Shown here piece by piece: positions 32,731-40,985 of a stretch of DNA of 42,912 nt (positions are counted from its first letter, which is position 1; each line of letters starts with the position of its first letter). The position numbers and the translations under genes were made by a program. Below the pieces are notes generated by a model. The model was not told where the DNA came from. It did not search any database and saw only the letters and a list, made by a program, of their open reading frames with translations. The stretch is from Bacteroidia bacterium (lineage in GTDB: Bacteria > Bacteroidota > Bacteroidia > UBA4408): positions 1 through 42,912 of the forward strand of contig JADLFI010000041.1 of NCBI GenBank assembly GCA_020845635.1, in the 5' to 3' direction.

Positions 32731-35535
32731 ATGATTAATTGTTTTAATAAGTGCTTAATAGCAGCTTTACTAATTGTTATAGGAGGGTTATGTGGTAATA
32801 ATTTGTTAGCTCAAAGTGCAAGAATTAATGATTTTGAGGCTCCTCATCAGCCCGATATTATTATCATCAAGGTTAAGGAATCAATCAGAGAGCAATGTGA
32901 GCAACTCACCATTAATAACAGTAAGCTAACAGCATGTTTTAATGCCATAGGAGTAATACAATTACAAAGAAAATTCCCATTACATCAAAAGCCCGCCCAA
33001 ACCCACGACAGGCTAGGAAGGGCATTGGTTGATATATCATTAATTTACGAGCTGAAACTAAACGGTCAGCCCGATTTAAGAAAGTGTATCAACAGCCTTA
33101 TGCAAAGCGGGTGTCTTGAGTATGCTGAACCTAAGTATGTTCAGGAACTAATGTACACGCCTAATGATCCTTCCGTATCAACACAATATTATCTTAACAA
33201 AATTCAAGCCATACAAGCCTGGGATATTAGTCAGTCTGACACCAATGTAGTGGTAGGAGTTACTGACACGGGAACCGATTTAAACCATGAAGATTTAACA
33301 GCAAGTTTAAAGTACAATTACCAAGACCCTATTGATGGAATAGACAATGATGGTGATGGTTTTATTGATAATTACAGAGGTTGGGATTTAGGTGAAAATG
33401 ATAATACCCCGCAATGTAATGCTAACTTTCATGGCTTACATAGCTCGGGAATATCGAATGCCACGGTTGATAACAACAAAGGAATTGCCGGTGTAGGCTT
33501 TAAGGCCAAGTATTTACCCATAAAAATATCAAACGCTTCGGGAGCCTTAAATACTTCGTACGAAGGAATAGTATATGCCGTAGATCATGGTTGCCAAATT
33601 GTAAACTGCTCATGGGGCGGTATAGGTGCCGGGCAGTATGGGCAGGATATAGTAGATTATGCTACAATAAATAATGATGCACTCGTTATTGCCTCTGCCG
33701 GAAACAATGGCGATAGTGTTTTGTTTTATCCCGCTTCTTATCGTAACGTGTTAAGTGTAGCAGCAACCGACCAAAACGATCATAAAAAAGCAAACTCCAG
33801 CTTTGGCACTATGGTAGATGTATGTGCACCGGGCGAAGATATAGTTTCAACCTGGATAAACAATACCTATGTGGCATCGGGGGGTACCTCAACGGCAGCC
33901 CCGGTAGTTTCGGGAGCAGCAGCAGTATTGAAAAGCTATTTCCCGAATTACAATTCTGTACAAATAGGTGAATTGCTGAAAGCTACAGCCGACCCGGTAG
34001 ATACCATTGCATTTAATCAACCTTGGGCAGGAAAATTAGGAGCAGGCAGAATAAATATATATAGGGCACTTACCGACTCTAATGTTGTTTCCATAGGATT
34101 ACTTAACGGAAACATAAGCGATAACAACGATAATGCTTTTATGGTGGGCGATACTTTACACATTACAGCCGATTTTGTGAACTATCTGAGTGCAGTGTCG
34201 GGGGTTTCTGTGAAGATGAGTACCACAGCATCATCAGTACAAATCATTGATAGTGTTTTTACTGTTGGAAATATGGCAAGCCTCCAAACAATAGCCAATA
34301 ATTCTGATCCTTTTAAGGCTGTTATTCTTAACGATTCTATATCCAATCAGGTGGTAGAGTTTAAGTTTATCATAAGCGATAATGCGGGGCATAGTTCTGT
34401 AGCCTATTTAACGGCAGTTATCAATGTTGATTTTATTAATATTAATGTAAATGATGTAGCTACCACCATTACCAGCAAAGGAAATATAGGCTTTAACAAT
34501 AATACTACACAAGGGTTAGGTTTTATATACAATGGCAGTAATTTGCTTTACGAATCGGGTTTATTAATAGGGGTTAGTCTCAACCGTGTATCTGACCGTA
34601 TAAGAGGAACCTCATCAAACGATGTTGATTTTGTGTCGGCTGTTAATGCCAGTGCTACGGTGCCGGGCGTTGCATCAGATTTTGATGTGCAAGGGAGTTT
34701 TAACGACAATGGAGCACAAACCAATGCTATACCTGTAAAAGTGCTACAAAGCGCCCATGCTTGGTCAAGCACCGGCAACAGCAAGTACGTAATTTTTAAA
34801 TATAAAATTATTAATACAGGTTTAATAGTTGTTGATAATCTATATGCCGGAGTTTTTGCCGACTGGGATATATTAAATAGCAGTTTAAATAAAGCAGAAT
34901 ACGACAGCAACCTTCGCTTAGGTTATTGCTACAGTACTCAAAGTAATAGTTTATATGCAGGTATAAAATTATTAAGCAGCAGTGCTCCTGCTGTTTATTA
35001 TGCTATGGATAATATAGCCGGAGGTGCCGGAGGAATTGACCCGGTAGGAGGTTTGTCGAGTGCCGAAAAATATACGGCCATATCGAGCAGCAGATTAAAT
35101 GCCGGAGGCTCGGGTAACGGAAATGATATAGCTCACTTTTTAAGCAGCGGGCCTTTTACCATGAATCCTAACGATACCATAGAGGTGGCCTTTGCATATA
35201 TGGCCGGTGACAGTTTGATAGATCTTCAAAACACCGCCTTAGCCGCACAAATAAAATATGACAACAATCCGGTAAGCAGTAATATAAGTAGCGATGCAGC
35301 ACAAACAATTCACATTTACCCTAATCCGTCTAATACAAGCTTAACCATAAGTCATAAAAAGCAAGATGATTATGAGTATAGGTTGTTTGATATTAAAGGA
35401 CAATTGTTGTACAGCAATAATAGCAGCTCCTTAGATTTTACCATCAATACAAAACCATTTCCTGACGGAATGTATTATCTACAAGTAAAATCGAGCACCT
35501 ATTTAATCAGCAAGAAGATAGTTGTAATTCATTAA
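32731..35535 (+). CDS. Subtilisin-like S8 serine protease with T9SS type A sorting domain
   Basis: This protein has 934 residues from the ATG at 32731; an in-frame TTG at 32707 is less likely. It has a signal peptide (about 1-28, ending 'NNLLAQ'), a prodomain, and an S8 catalytic domain with Asp179 ('VTDTGTD'), His234 ('FHGLHSSG') and Ser387 ('GTSTAAP'). The oxyanion Asn is in 'ASAGNNGD'. An acidic insertion after the Asp motif ('DGIDNDGDGFIDN') resembles a calcium site. Beta domains follow, then the sorting domain opening 'IYPNPSNTSLTI'. HGLHSSG and GTSTAAP are variants of HGTHVAG and GTSMAAP. It should be secreted by T9SS and active on extracellular protein. Confidence 0.93.
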   Translation: MINCFNKCLIAALLIVIGGLCGNNLLAQSARINDFEAPHQPDIIIIKVKESIREQCEQLTINNSKLTACFNAIGVIQLQRKFPLHQKPAQTHDRLGRALVDISLIYELKLNGQPDLRKCINSLMQSGCLEYAEPKYVQELMYTPNDPSVSTQYYLNKIQAIQAWDISQSDTNVVVGVTDTGTDLNHEDLTASLKYNYQDPIDGIDNDGDGFIDNYRGWDLGENDNTPQCNANFHGLHSSGISNATVDNNKGIAGVGFKAKYLPIKISNASGALNTSYEGIVYAVDHGCQIVNCSWGGIGAGQYGQDIVDYATINNDALVIASAGNNGDSVLFYPASYRNVLSVAATDQNDHKKANSSFGTMVDVCAPGEDIVSTWINNTYVASGGTSTAAPVVSGAAAVLKSYFPNYNSVQIGELLKATADPVDTIAFNQPWAGKLGAGRINIYRALTDSNVVSIGLLNGNISDNNDNAFMVGDTLHITADFVNYLSAVSGVSVKMSTTASSVQIIDSVFTVGNMASLQTIANNSDPFKAVILNDSISNQVVEFKFIISDNAGHSSVAYLTAVINVDFININVNDVATTITSKGNIGFNNNTTQGLGFIYNGSNLLYESGLLIGVSLNRVSDRIRGTSSNDVDFVSAVNASATVPGVASDFDVQGSFNDNGAQTNAIPVKVLQSAHAWSSTGNSKYVIFKYKIINTGLIVVDNLYAGVFADWDILNSSLNKAEYDSNLRLGYCYSTQSNSLYAGIKLLSSSAPAVYYAMDNIAGGAGGIDPVGGLSSAEKYTAISSSRLNAGGSGNGNDIAHFLSSGPFTMNPNDTIEVAFAYMAGDSLIDLQNTALAAQIKYDNNPVSSNISSDAAQTIHIYPNPSNTSLTISHKKQDDYEYRLFDIKGQLLYSNNSSSLDFTINTKPFPDGMYYLQVKSSTYLISKKIVVIH

Positions 35536-35584
35536 ACTTAGCATAAAAATAATCAGATGATTTATCAATTTCATCAATTATTTC

Positions 35585-35700
35585 TGTAGTGTCCACTGTA
35601 ACAAAATAAGGTTAAACCATTACTTCTCGGCTGTTTTTTGCTAGTTTATCTTGAGAAATAATTTCTCTCATCGTAACACCGTTTAGTGCTTTCGCCTATG
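35585..35700 (-). pseudogene. Probable 3' remnant of an integrase-type transposase with IS end
   Basis: On the minus strand a short open stretch ending at 35612 reads 'ALNGVTMREIISQDKLAKNS'. This resembles the C-terminus of integrase-core transposases (the '..RPHKALNGxTPxE' region of IS3/IS481-like families). It is interrupted upstream by a stop at 35696. Just beyond the stop, TGTAGTGTCCACTGTAACA (35585-35603) looks like an IS terminus. The fragment is very short, so the call is tentative. Confidence 0.35.
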
Positions 35701-35787
35701 TAAAGTTCAGGCTTTATGGACAAAAATTTGGTTCAAAATTGCTATAAGTCTTATTGTATAAGCCTTTGAAGTCAATTTAAGGGAATG

Positions 35788-35914
35788 AAAAAAATGTTTT
35801 TAGTTTTAAGAATACATACTTAAAGTTACATGGGGTTTTATTTTAAAAAAATGAGTACGCAACTATTAAAAACGACAAGAGTGAGCAAGTAGCAAGAGAT
35901 AGTCTAAGTCATGT
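35788..35914. repeat. Left 127-bp direct repeat (target duplication of the IS)
   Basis: This is identical to 36718-36844 except at one base (T at 35882, A at 36812). It ends exactly where the left inverted end of the IS begins. Its length far exceeds the 2-14 bp of ordinary target duplications but fits the IS1634 family, which is known for long, variable duplications. Confidence 0.9.
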
Positions 35915-35935
35915 CCTGACTTGTACCTTATCAAA

Positions 35936-36014
35936 TTAGTGCGGTTTTCTGGTGTTGATTTTCAATAAGTTAAATACAAAAAAGGATATTTTTACCGCAC
36001 TAAGGGTTTTTTTT
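35936..36014 (+). promoter_or_regulatory. Stem-loop plus T8 run before the transposase ATG
   Basis: TTAGTGCGGT (35936-35945) and ACCGCACTAA (35994-36003) can pair as a 10-bp stem across a 48-nt loop. GGG and eight T residues (36007-36014) run straight into the ATG at 36015. It looks like an attenuator that stops read-through transcription from outside the element. Confidence 0.5.
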
Positions 36015-36702
36015 ATGAAAATCAGAGTGGTAAAAACAGCATCAAAAGCTATAGCTGTTCAAGTAGTCCAGTACCGTGATAACAAAAGGAGGATTTTGCA
36101 ACACATTGGTTCTGCACATACGGAACAAGAGTTGGAAGAATTAAAAGCTATGGCACAGGAATGGATAAAAGAATTTAGCAAGCAACCTTCATTATTTTCT
36201 GAGGACAAACCCAATCAATTGTTGCATTTAAGCCATTGTCAATTTATTGGAGTTAAATATCGTTTTTATTACGAGTACTTGTTAAAGATATTAGATGTCA
36301 TTGGCTTGGATAAAATCCCTCAAATTCTTAAATATTTGGTTGCAATAAGGATTTTTGAACCTGCATCTAAACTTCGTTCAATGGAGTTGTTAGAGCTATA
36401 TTTTGATGTTGTTCATCTTCGTAAGAATTATTACAAAATAGAGCAAGCATTTAGAATCTCAAAAAGCGATTTACAAACAAGACCCTATAAAGCTTCATAT
36501 ACTAGTCTGTTTCGTAGCCTTAGTTGTATCTATACACATAGAACTCAAGACCAATGCCTTCATTAGAAAATTTATTGATGAATCTAAGAAGGTAACAGAT
36601 GGCATTATTCTAAATCAAATAACACAAAAATCAGTGGTTGTAAAAGCTCGAACTTCAGAGAAAATGAATGAGTTAATTGCTAAAATTTTTTCACCGCACT
36701 AA
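36015..36702 (+). pseudogene. IS1634-family transposase, DDE core deleted and frameshifted
   Basis: The N-terminal part reads 'MKIRVVKTASKAIAVQVVQY..NKRRILQHIGSAH', as in IS1634-type transposases, to about 'VVHLRKNYY' (36437). It then jumps to 'IEQAFRISKSDLQTRP', which in intact members lies close to the C-terminus, so the catalytic DDE region between is missing. A shift near 36485 ends this frame at 36566. In the next frame the expected tail continues as 'KLHILVCFVALVVSIHIELK' through to a stop at 36700-36702. A protein without the DDE residues cannot transpose the element by itself. Confidence 0.85.
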
Positions 36703-36717
36703 AAGGTACAAGTCAGG
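36693..36717. repeat. Right inverted repeat of the IS
   Basis: This 25-bp end is complementary to the left end (35915-35945) apart from 6 extra bases in the left copy. It includes the transposase stop codon. Confidence 0.85.
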
Positions 36718-36844
36718 AAAAAAATGTTTTTAGTTTTAAGAATACATACTTAAAGTTACATGGGGTTTTATTTTAAAAAAATGAGTACGCAACTATTAAA
36801 AACGACAAGAGAGAGCAAGTAGCAAGAGATAGTCTAAGTCATGT
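36718..36844. repeat. Right 127-bp direct repeat (target duplication of the IS)
   Basis: This is the second copy of 35788-35914 (126 of 127 bases identical) and begins directly after the right IS end. Removing the IS and one copy would restore the pre-insertion sequence. Confidence 0.9.
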
Positions 36845-36977
36845 AATCTTCTCAAAAAACAAAATAATTGACCGTGAAAATATTAAAAAAGTAAGCAGTT
36901 GCTTTTATAATAATAACAAAGGCTTTTTTGTAGTTTATGGCTTATACCTAAGTATTAACCAACAGATGCTTCCCTTG
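36845..36977. other. Intergenic sequence with a non-initiated open frame
   Basis: A frame on the plus strand stays open from 36777 to 37007 and reads like protein ('NDKREQVARDSLSHVIFSKN...'), but it has no start codon near its beginning and runs into the end of terC. It may be a decayed gene fragment or chance. No clear terminator for terC is visible. Confidence 0.3.
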
Positions 36978-37919
36978 TTAGGTGGTTGTATCTTTAATGG
37001 TTTTTGATGCAATCATTCCTCCCGATAAGGACAATACAATTACCCCCAGCGATAACCATTCAGGTATTTCTACATGATGCGAGATAATCATTTTTACGCC
37101 AACAAAAGCCAAAATTACCACCAAACTATAGTTAATGTATTTGAACTTGTCTAGCATACCAACAATTAAAAAATACATTGATCTTAAACCCATAATAGCC
37201 AAAATATTTGAACTAAAAACAATAAAAGGATCTGTGGTTATGGCTAAAATAGCCGGAATACTGTCAATGGCAAAGAATATATCTGTAAGTTCTATAATAA
37301 TTAATGTAACAAATAAAGGGGTGGCAAATTTTATTCCCCTTTTCTTGATAAAAAAATTGTCGTTATATATTGTTTTACTTACCGGATATACTTTTTTTAT
37401 CCATTTATACACTCTAAAATCTTTTGCATCTTCTTCCTTATCATGACTTAAAAGCATTTTTAAAGCCGTTAATATGAGAAAAACACCAAATACATAAATC
37501 ATCCAGCTAAACTTGGTAATTAGTGCAACGCCAAACAAAATCATTAAGGCTCTAAAAACTATTGCCCCCAACACACCATAAAACAAAACTTCGTGCTGAT
37601 ACTTTTTTGGAATGGCAAAGGACGAAAAAATAAGAGCAATAATAAATACGTTATCAAAACTTAAAGACAACTCAATTAAATAACCTGTAATGTATTTTAA
37701 TACCGCATTTGTAGGGGTTAAGTTTGTGGAGTTGTTTACCCAATTATTTTCAAAGGCAAGATATATTATTCCTGAAAACAGAACCGCACAGGTTACCCAA
37801 ATACCGGTCCATGTGGCAGCTTCCTTTGTTTTTATTACATGTGGAGTTCGATTAAAAACCCCAAGGTCAAGAGCCAAAGCAAAAATGATGACCAAGATAA
37901 ATACTGCCCAAACAATCAT
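36978..37919 (-). CDS. TerC-family integral membrane protein (Alx-like)
   Basis: This 313-residue protein has about nine membrane helices and the TerC signature 'ELSLSFDNVFIIALIF' with its mirror 'IIIELTDIFFAIDSIPAILAIT', each holding acidic residues within the membrane. Members such as E. coli Alx and Bacillus MeeF/MeeY export manganese or help metalate exported proteins; older literature linked TerC to tellurium resistance. I looked for a yybP-ykoY manganese riboswitch upstream and saw none. It is divergent from a TetR-like regulator 190 bp away, which may control it. Confidence 0.92.
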   Translation of the reverse strand: MIVWAVFILVIIFALALDLGVFNRTPHVIKTKEAATWTGIWVTCAVLFSGIIYLAFENNWVNNSTNLTPTNAVLKYITGYLIELSLSFDNVFIIALIFSSFAIPKKYQHEVLFYGVLGAIVFRALMILFGVALITKFSWMIYVFGVFLILTALKMLLSHDKEEDAKDFRVYKWIKKVYPVSKTIYNDNFFIKKRGIKFATPLFVTLIIIELTDIFFAIDSIPAILAITTDPFIVFSSNILAIMGLRSMYFLIVGMLDKFKYINYSLVVILAFVGVKMIISHHVEIPEWLSLGVIVLSLSGGMIASKTIKDTTT

Positions 37920-38043
37920 AGTTTAAAAATATCTTATTGAAAATACTCGTCTATTTCTCTATAAATGATTAATCTTATTTTATAGTTTTATTAATAGTCC
38001 AAATATTTTATTTAAAAGGCAAAAGTAGTGTAATTATTTTAAA

Positions 38044-38060
38044 TAATAGTAATACTATTA
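38044..38060. promoter_or_regulatory. 17-bp palindrome, candidate TetR operator
   Basis: TAATAGTAATACTATTA is a perfect palindrome with a one-base centre. It lies just upstream of the TACCTTTG box of the TetR-like gene, where a bound repressor would cover the -33 region. The terC gene starts on the other side of the region. Confidence 0.5.
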
Positions 38061-38073
38061 AAATAAAATGTAA

Positions 38074-38081
38074 TACCTTTG
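38074..38081 (+). promoter_or_regulatory. Candidate -7 element of the TetR-like gene
   Basis: TACCTTTG matches TAnnTTTG exactly. Transcription would start near 38087, giving a leader of about 22 nt to the ATG at 38109. Confidence 0.5.
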
Positions 38082-38108
38082 TACTTTAATGTAGAAATAT
38101 ATTGGCTA

Positions 38109-38786
38109 ATGGAGATTCTGTTAGGAATAAAAATTAATGAAAAGTTATATCTTAGAAATCCTGAAGATACCGTATTAGGCAGAAAAATACTAAAACATAG
38201 TGTTGAGCTAATTTATAAATTAGGTTTTGAATCTTTTACTTTTAAGAAGCTTGCCGAGAAAATTGGATCAACTGAGTCAGGAATTTATCGGTATTTTGAG
38301 AATAAACATAGGCTGCTGATTTATATTACATCATGGTATTTTGGTTGGTTAGCTTACAAAATTAGTTTCCAGACCAACAACTTAAAGAACCCTAAAATAA
38401 AACTTCAAAAGATTATTAAATTAATGGCCTTGCCTATTAAAGACGATAAGCAAACAAGCTATATTGATGAAGGGTTGTTACACTCGGTAATTGTTGCAGA
38501 AGGTTCAAAAGCATATTTAACCAAACAAGTTGATAAGGACAATAAATTACAATTTTTTAAACCATATAAAGACCTGTGTAACCTAATAGGTGATATTATT
38601 TTGGAATATAATCCTAAATATAAATATCCTAAATCTTTGGCCTCAACGATTGTTGAAGTGGTTCATTTTCAAAATTTCTTTATGCACAACCTATCATCAC
38701 TAACCGATTATAGCAAAAACAACAACAAGGTAGAAATAGTTGGATTTTTAAATAATTTAGTTTTTTCCAGTTTGGATAAGAAATAA
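38109..38786 (+). CDS. TetR-like transcriptional regulator
   Basis: This protein has 225 residues from the ATG at 38109; the TTG at 38079 overlaps the promoter box. The N-terminal helix-turn-helix reads 'KHSVELIYKLGFESFTFKKLAEKIGSTESGIYRYFENKHRLLIYI', the classic TetR pattern. The remaining helical domain has no ligand motif I recognise ('YIDEGLLHSVIVAEGSKAYLTKQV' is conserved-looking). It likely binds the palindrome 50-65 bp upstream of its own start. The divergent terC gene is a natural candidate target. Confidence 0.85.
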   Translation: MEILLGIKINEKLYLRNPEDTVLGRKILKHSVELIYKLGFESFTFKKLAEKIGSTESGIYRYFENKHRLLIYITSWYFGWLAYKISFQTNNLKNPKIKLQKIIKLMALPIKDDKQTSYIDEGLLHSVIVAEGSKAYLTKQVDKDNKLQFFKPYKDLCNLIGDIILEYNPKYKYPKSLASTIVEVVHFQNFFMHNLSSLTDYSKNNNKVEIVGFLNNLVFSSLDKK

Positions 38787-38821
38787 TTATAAATGACAGG
38801 AGCTATATTAATAAAAAGCAA

Positions 38822-39700
38822 CTAGGCCGATAAGGCTTCGATTTCTTTATTTACCTTTTTAACTAAGCCTTGTAACACTTTGCCCGGTCCTGCTTCCAAG
38901 AATTTTGTAGCGCCATCAGCCAGCATTTGTTGCATGGTTTGAGTCCATTTTACCGGAGCCGTAAGTTGTGCTATTAGATTGGTTTTTATATCCTCGGGGT
39001 TTGTAACTGCGCTTGCTGTATAGTTTTGATACACGGGGCAAACAGGTTGATGAAATTTTGTTTCGCTGATAGCCTTTTCTAATTCGTTTTGAGCGGGCAT
39101 CATTAAAGGCGAATGGAAAGCACCGCCTACTGGTAAAATTAAAGCTCTTTTCGCCCCTTTTGTTTTTAATATTTCGCAAGCTTCGTTAACTCCTGCCAAA
39201 CTGCCTGAAATTACCAATTGTCCGGGACAGTTATAATTTGCTGCTACTACCGTTTCAGCGGTTATTTCAGCACATACCTCTTCTACTATTTTATCGTCTA
39301 AACCTAAAACAGCAGCCATAGTGCCGGGGTTTTTCTCGCATGCTTCTTGCATGGCCGAAGCCCTTCTTGATACTAGTTTTAAAGCATCTTCAAACGTTAA
39401 ACAAGCATTGGCAACCAAGGCCGAAAATTCGCCTAAGGAGTGCCCTGCAACCATATCGGGTTTAAAGCTGTCTTTTAAATTTTTAATAACAGCCACCGAA
39501 TGTAAGAATATGGCAGGTTGTGTTACATTGGTTTGTTTTAATTGCTCTTCAGTACCTTCAAACATAATTTGAGCAATATCAAACCCCAATAATTGATTGG
39601 CTGTTTCAAACAGCTTCTTTACGTCATTATTGCTTTGATATAAATCTTTAGCCATACCCGGAAATTGTGAACCTTGCCCGGGAAAAATATATGCGTTCAT
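38822..39700 (-). CDS. fabD: Malonyl-CoA:ACP transacylase
   Basis: This 292-residue enzyme transfers malonyl from CoA to acyl carrier protein to start fatty-acid elongation. It has 'FPGQGSQFPGM' at the N-terminus, the nucleophile in 'AGHSLGEFSAL' (Ser88), the malonyl-binding Arg in 'SRRASAMQEA' (112/113) and the catalytic His in 'GGAFHSPLM' (His196). The length is typical. It converges with the TetR-like gene (35-bp gap). It lies downstream of the WG-repeat gene on the same strand but is separated from it by a terminator, so a separate promoter is likely. Confidence 0.98.
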   Translation of the reverse strand: MNAYIFPGQGSQFPGMAKDLYQSNNDVKKLFETANQLLGFDIAQIMFEGTEEQLKQTNVTQPAIFLHSVAVIKNLKDSFKPDMVAGHSLGEFSALVANACLTFEDALKLVSRRASAMQEACEKNPGTMAAVLGLDDKIVEEVCAEITAETVVAANYNCPGQLVISGSLAGVNEACEILKTKGAKRALILPVGGAFHSPLMMPAQNELEKAISETKFHQPVCPVYQNYTASAVTNPEDIKTNLIAQLTAPVKWTQTMQQMLADGATKFLEAGPGKVLQGLVKKVNKEIEALSA

Positions 39701-39720
39701 ATTAATATTTTACTTTGGTT

Positions 39721-39749
39721 AAAATAAAAAGGGAGGATTAAGCCTCCCT
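39721..39749 (-). terminator. Terminator of the WG-repeat gene
   Basis: AGGGAGG (39730-39736) and CCTCCCT (39743-39749) form a 7-bp GC-rich stem. On the minus strand it is followed by TTTTATTTT. It lies 28 bp past the WG-repeat stop and just before fabD. Confidence 0.85.
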
Positions 39750-39777
39750 GTGTATAATTTAGTTAGAATAATTTACC

Positions 39778-40818
39778 TTACTTGTTTCCTTGCCAAATAT
39801 AAGTTCCTTTCTTGTCAATATAAGCCGAAACTCCTGATTTCAAGCCTCCGGTTTTTACAAAGGCCATATTGTTTTTGAAATCGGAAGGGAATGAGAAATC
39901 TTTGTCAATTACTACTTTTCCGGTTTTATCAATATATTTCCACGAACCATCTTTACCAAGTCCTACTTTTATGCACGCTAACCCTTCCGAGAAAGGCATT
40001 GCCTGGTCGTATCTTGGGTTAATTACTATTTTTCCGGTTTTATCAATATACCCCCATTTGCCGGTTTTAAAATCGCCTATTCTAAAACTGGCCAGGCCTT
40101 CGCTAAACTGATTGGCTTTGTCAAATTGTGGTTCAATAACCCATTCGCCTTTGGTATTAATAAATCCATATTTACCTCTTGCTTCATTACCCACCCTAAC
40201 ATTTGCCACGCCATCTTTAAATTCAAAAGCATCATCATATTTTGCAGGGATTACTATTTTACCGCTTTTATCAATATATCCCCATTTGCCGGTTTTGTAA
40301 TTATCTGTTTTTACTCGAGCCAAACCTTCACTAAAGTCGTAGGCAGCCTCAAAAGTAGGAGGTAAAATTTCCTTTCCTGTTTTATCAATAAAACCAAATT
40401 TTAAACCCTTTTGATAGCGGGCCGCGCCATCATTGAAATTATAGGTATAGTCAGCATTAGATTCAATTACGACTTTACCGGTATTATCTATATACTTCCA
40501 TTTTCCTTCTAGTTTAACCACCGCTAATCCTTCTTTAAATTTATAGGCTTCATCATACTGTGCAGGAATAACCAACTTACCACTCTTGTTAATATAACCT
40601 TTCTTCCCTTTTTCCTTAACAACTGCTAATCCTTCATAAAAATGATCGGCAAAGGAATACTGTTCAGGAATAATTACTTTTCCGCTTTGGTTTATATAAC
40701 CGTACTTTCCTTTGTTCTCAAACGGAAATAAGACATCTTGTGCTTTACTAACAGAAGCAGTAACTGAAAGGGCTAAAGTAATTATCAGAAATTGTCTTTT
40801 TAATACTCTCTTTATCAT
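39778..40818 (-). CDS. WG-repeat protein, exported
   Basis: This 346-residue protein has a signal peptide (about 1-26, 'SVTASVSKAQ') followed by eight or nine WG repeats of 38-45 residues with the core 'G.(W/Y/F)GYI(D/N)..GK.VI...Y..A..F.EGLA.V', as in 'GKWGYIDKTGKIVINPRYDQAMPFSEGLACIKVG'. The family (PF14903) is common in Bacteroidota, and its function is mostly unknown. It is probably a periplasmic or surface beta-rich binding protein. It is divergent from the phosphopantetheinyl transferase gene and ends at a strong terminator. Confidence 0.93.
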   Translation of the reverse strand: MIKRVLKRQFLIITLALSVTASVSKAQDVLFPFENKGKYGYINQSGKVIIPEQYSFADHFYEGLAVVKEKGKKGYINKSGKLVIPAQYDEAYKFKEGLAVVKLEGKWKYIDNTGKVVIESNADYTYNFNDGAARYQKGLKFGFIDKTGKEILPPTFEAAYDFSEGLARVKTDNYKTGKWGYIDKSGKIVIPAKYDDAFEFKDGVANVRVGNEARGKYGFINTKGEWVIEPQFDKANQFSEGLASFRIGDFKTGKWGYIDKTGKIVINPRYDQAMPFSEGLACIKVGLGKDGSWKYIDKTGKVVIDKDFSFPSDFKNNMAFVKTGGLKSGVSAYIDKKGTYIWQGNK

Positions 40819-40985
40819 GGTATAAAACGTTTTTCAAATCATAATATTAATAATGAAACTATCAAATAGTTTGCCTTTGAACTACAAATATGAATAATAT
40901 TTTTTAAAATTTTGTTATTCTTGTAAATATTCTTTACAAAATCTCTGCCTTTTTATTATTTTTCCTCCACAAAAAATGTTTACCC

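Larger units (their letters stand above)
35915..36717 (+). mobile_element. IS1634-family element, internally deleted (803 bp)
   Basis: The ends are inverted repeats. CCTGACTTGTACCTT (35915-35929) and its complement (36703-36717) are perfect over 15 bp. A further 10 bp (TTAGTGCGGT, 35936-35945; complement 36693-36702) also match if a 6-bp insertion in the left end is allowed. It carries a broken IS1634-type transposase and is flanked directly by the 127-bp repeats. At 803 bp it is about half the usual size of such elements. The transposase stop codon lies inside the right end. Confidence 0.88.

Noticed and set aside
32241-32732. 163-codon open frame antisense to the 40-residue repeat gene
   Set aside because: It covers the repeat gene almost completely. 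The plus-strand protein has a signal peptide and internal periodicity, so the antisense frame is a codon-bias shadow.
35788-36844. The two 127-bp repeats as a CRISPR or tandem repeat
   Set aside because: There are only two copies, separated by an IS with matching inverted ends; a target duplication explains them fully.
37920-38043. Possible yybP-ykoY manganese riboswitch before terC
   Set aside because: The sequence is almost pure A/T and shows none of the conserved G-rich elements of that riboswitch.
40112-40365. Open frames antisense to the WG-repeat gene
   Set aside because: They repeat with the WG repeat period and are shadows of it.
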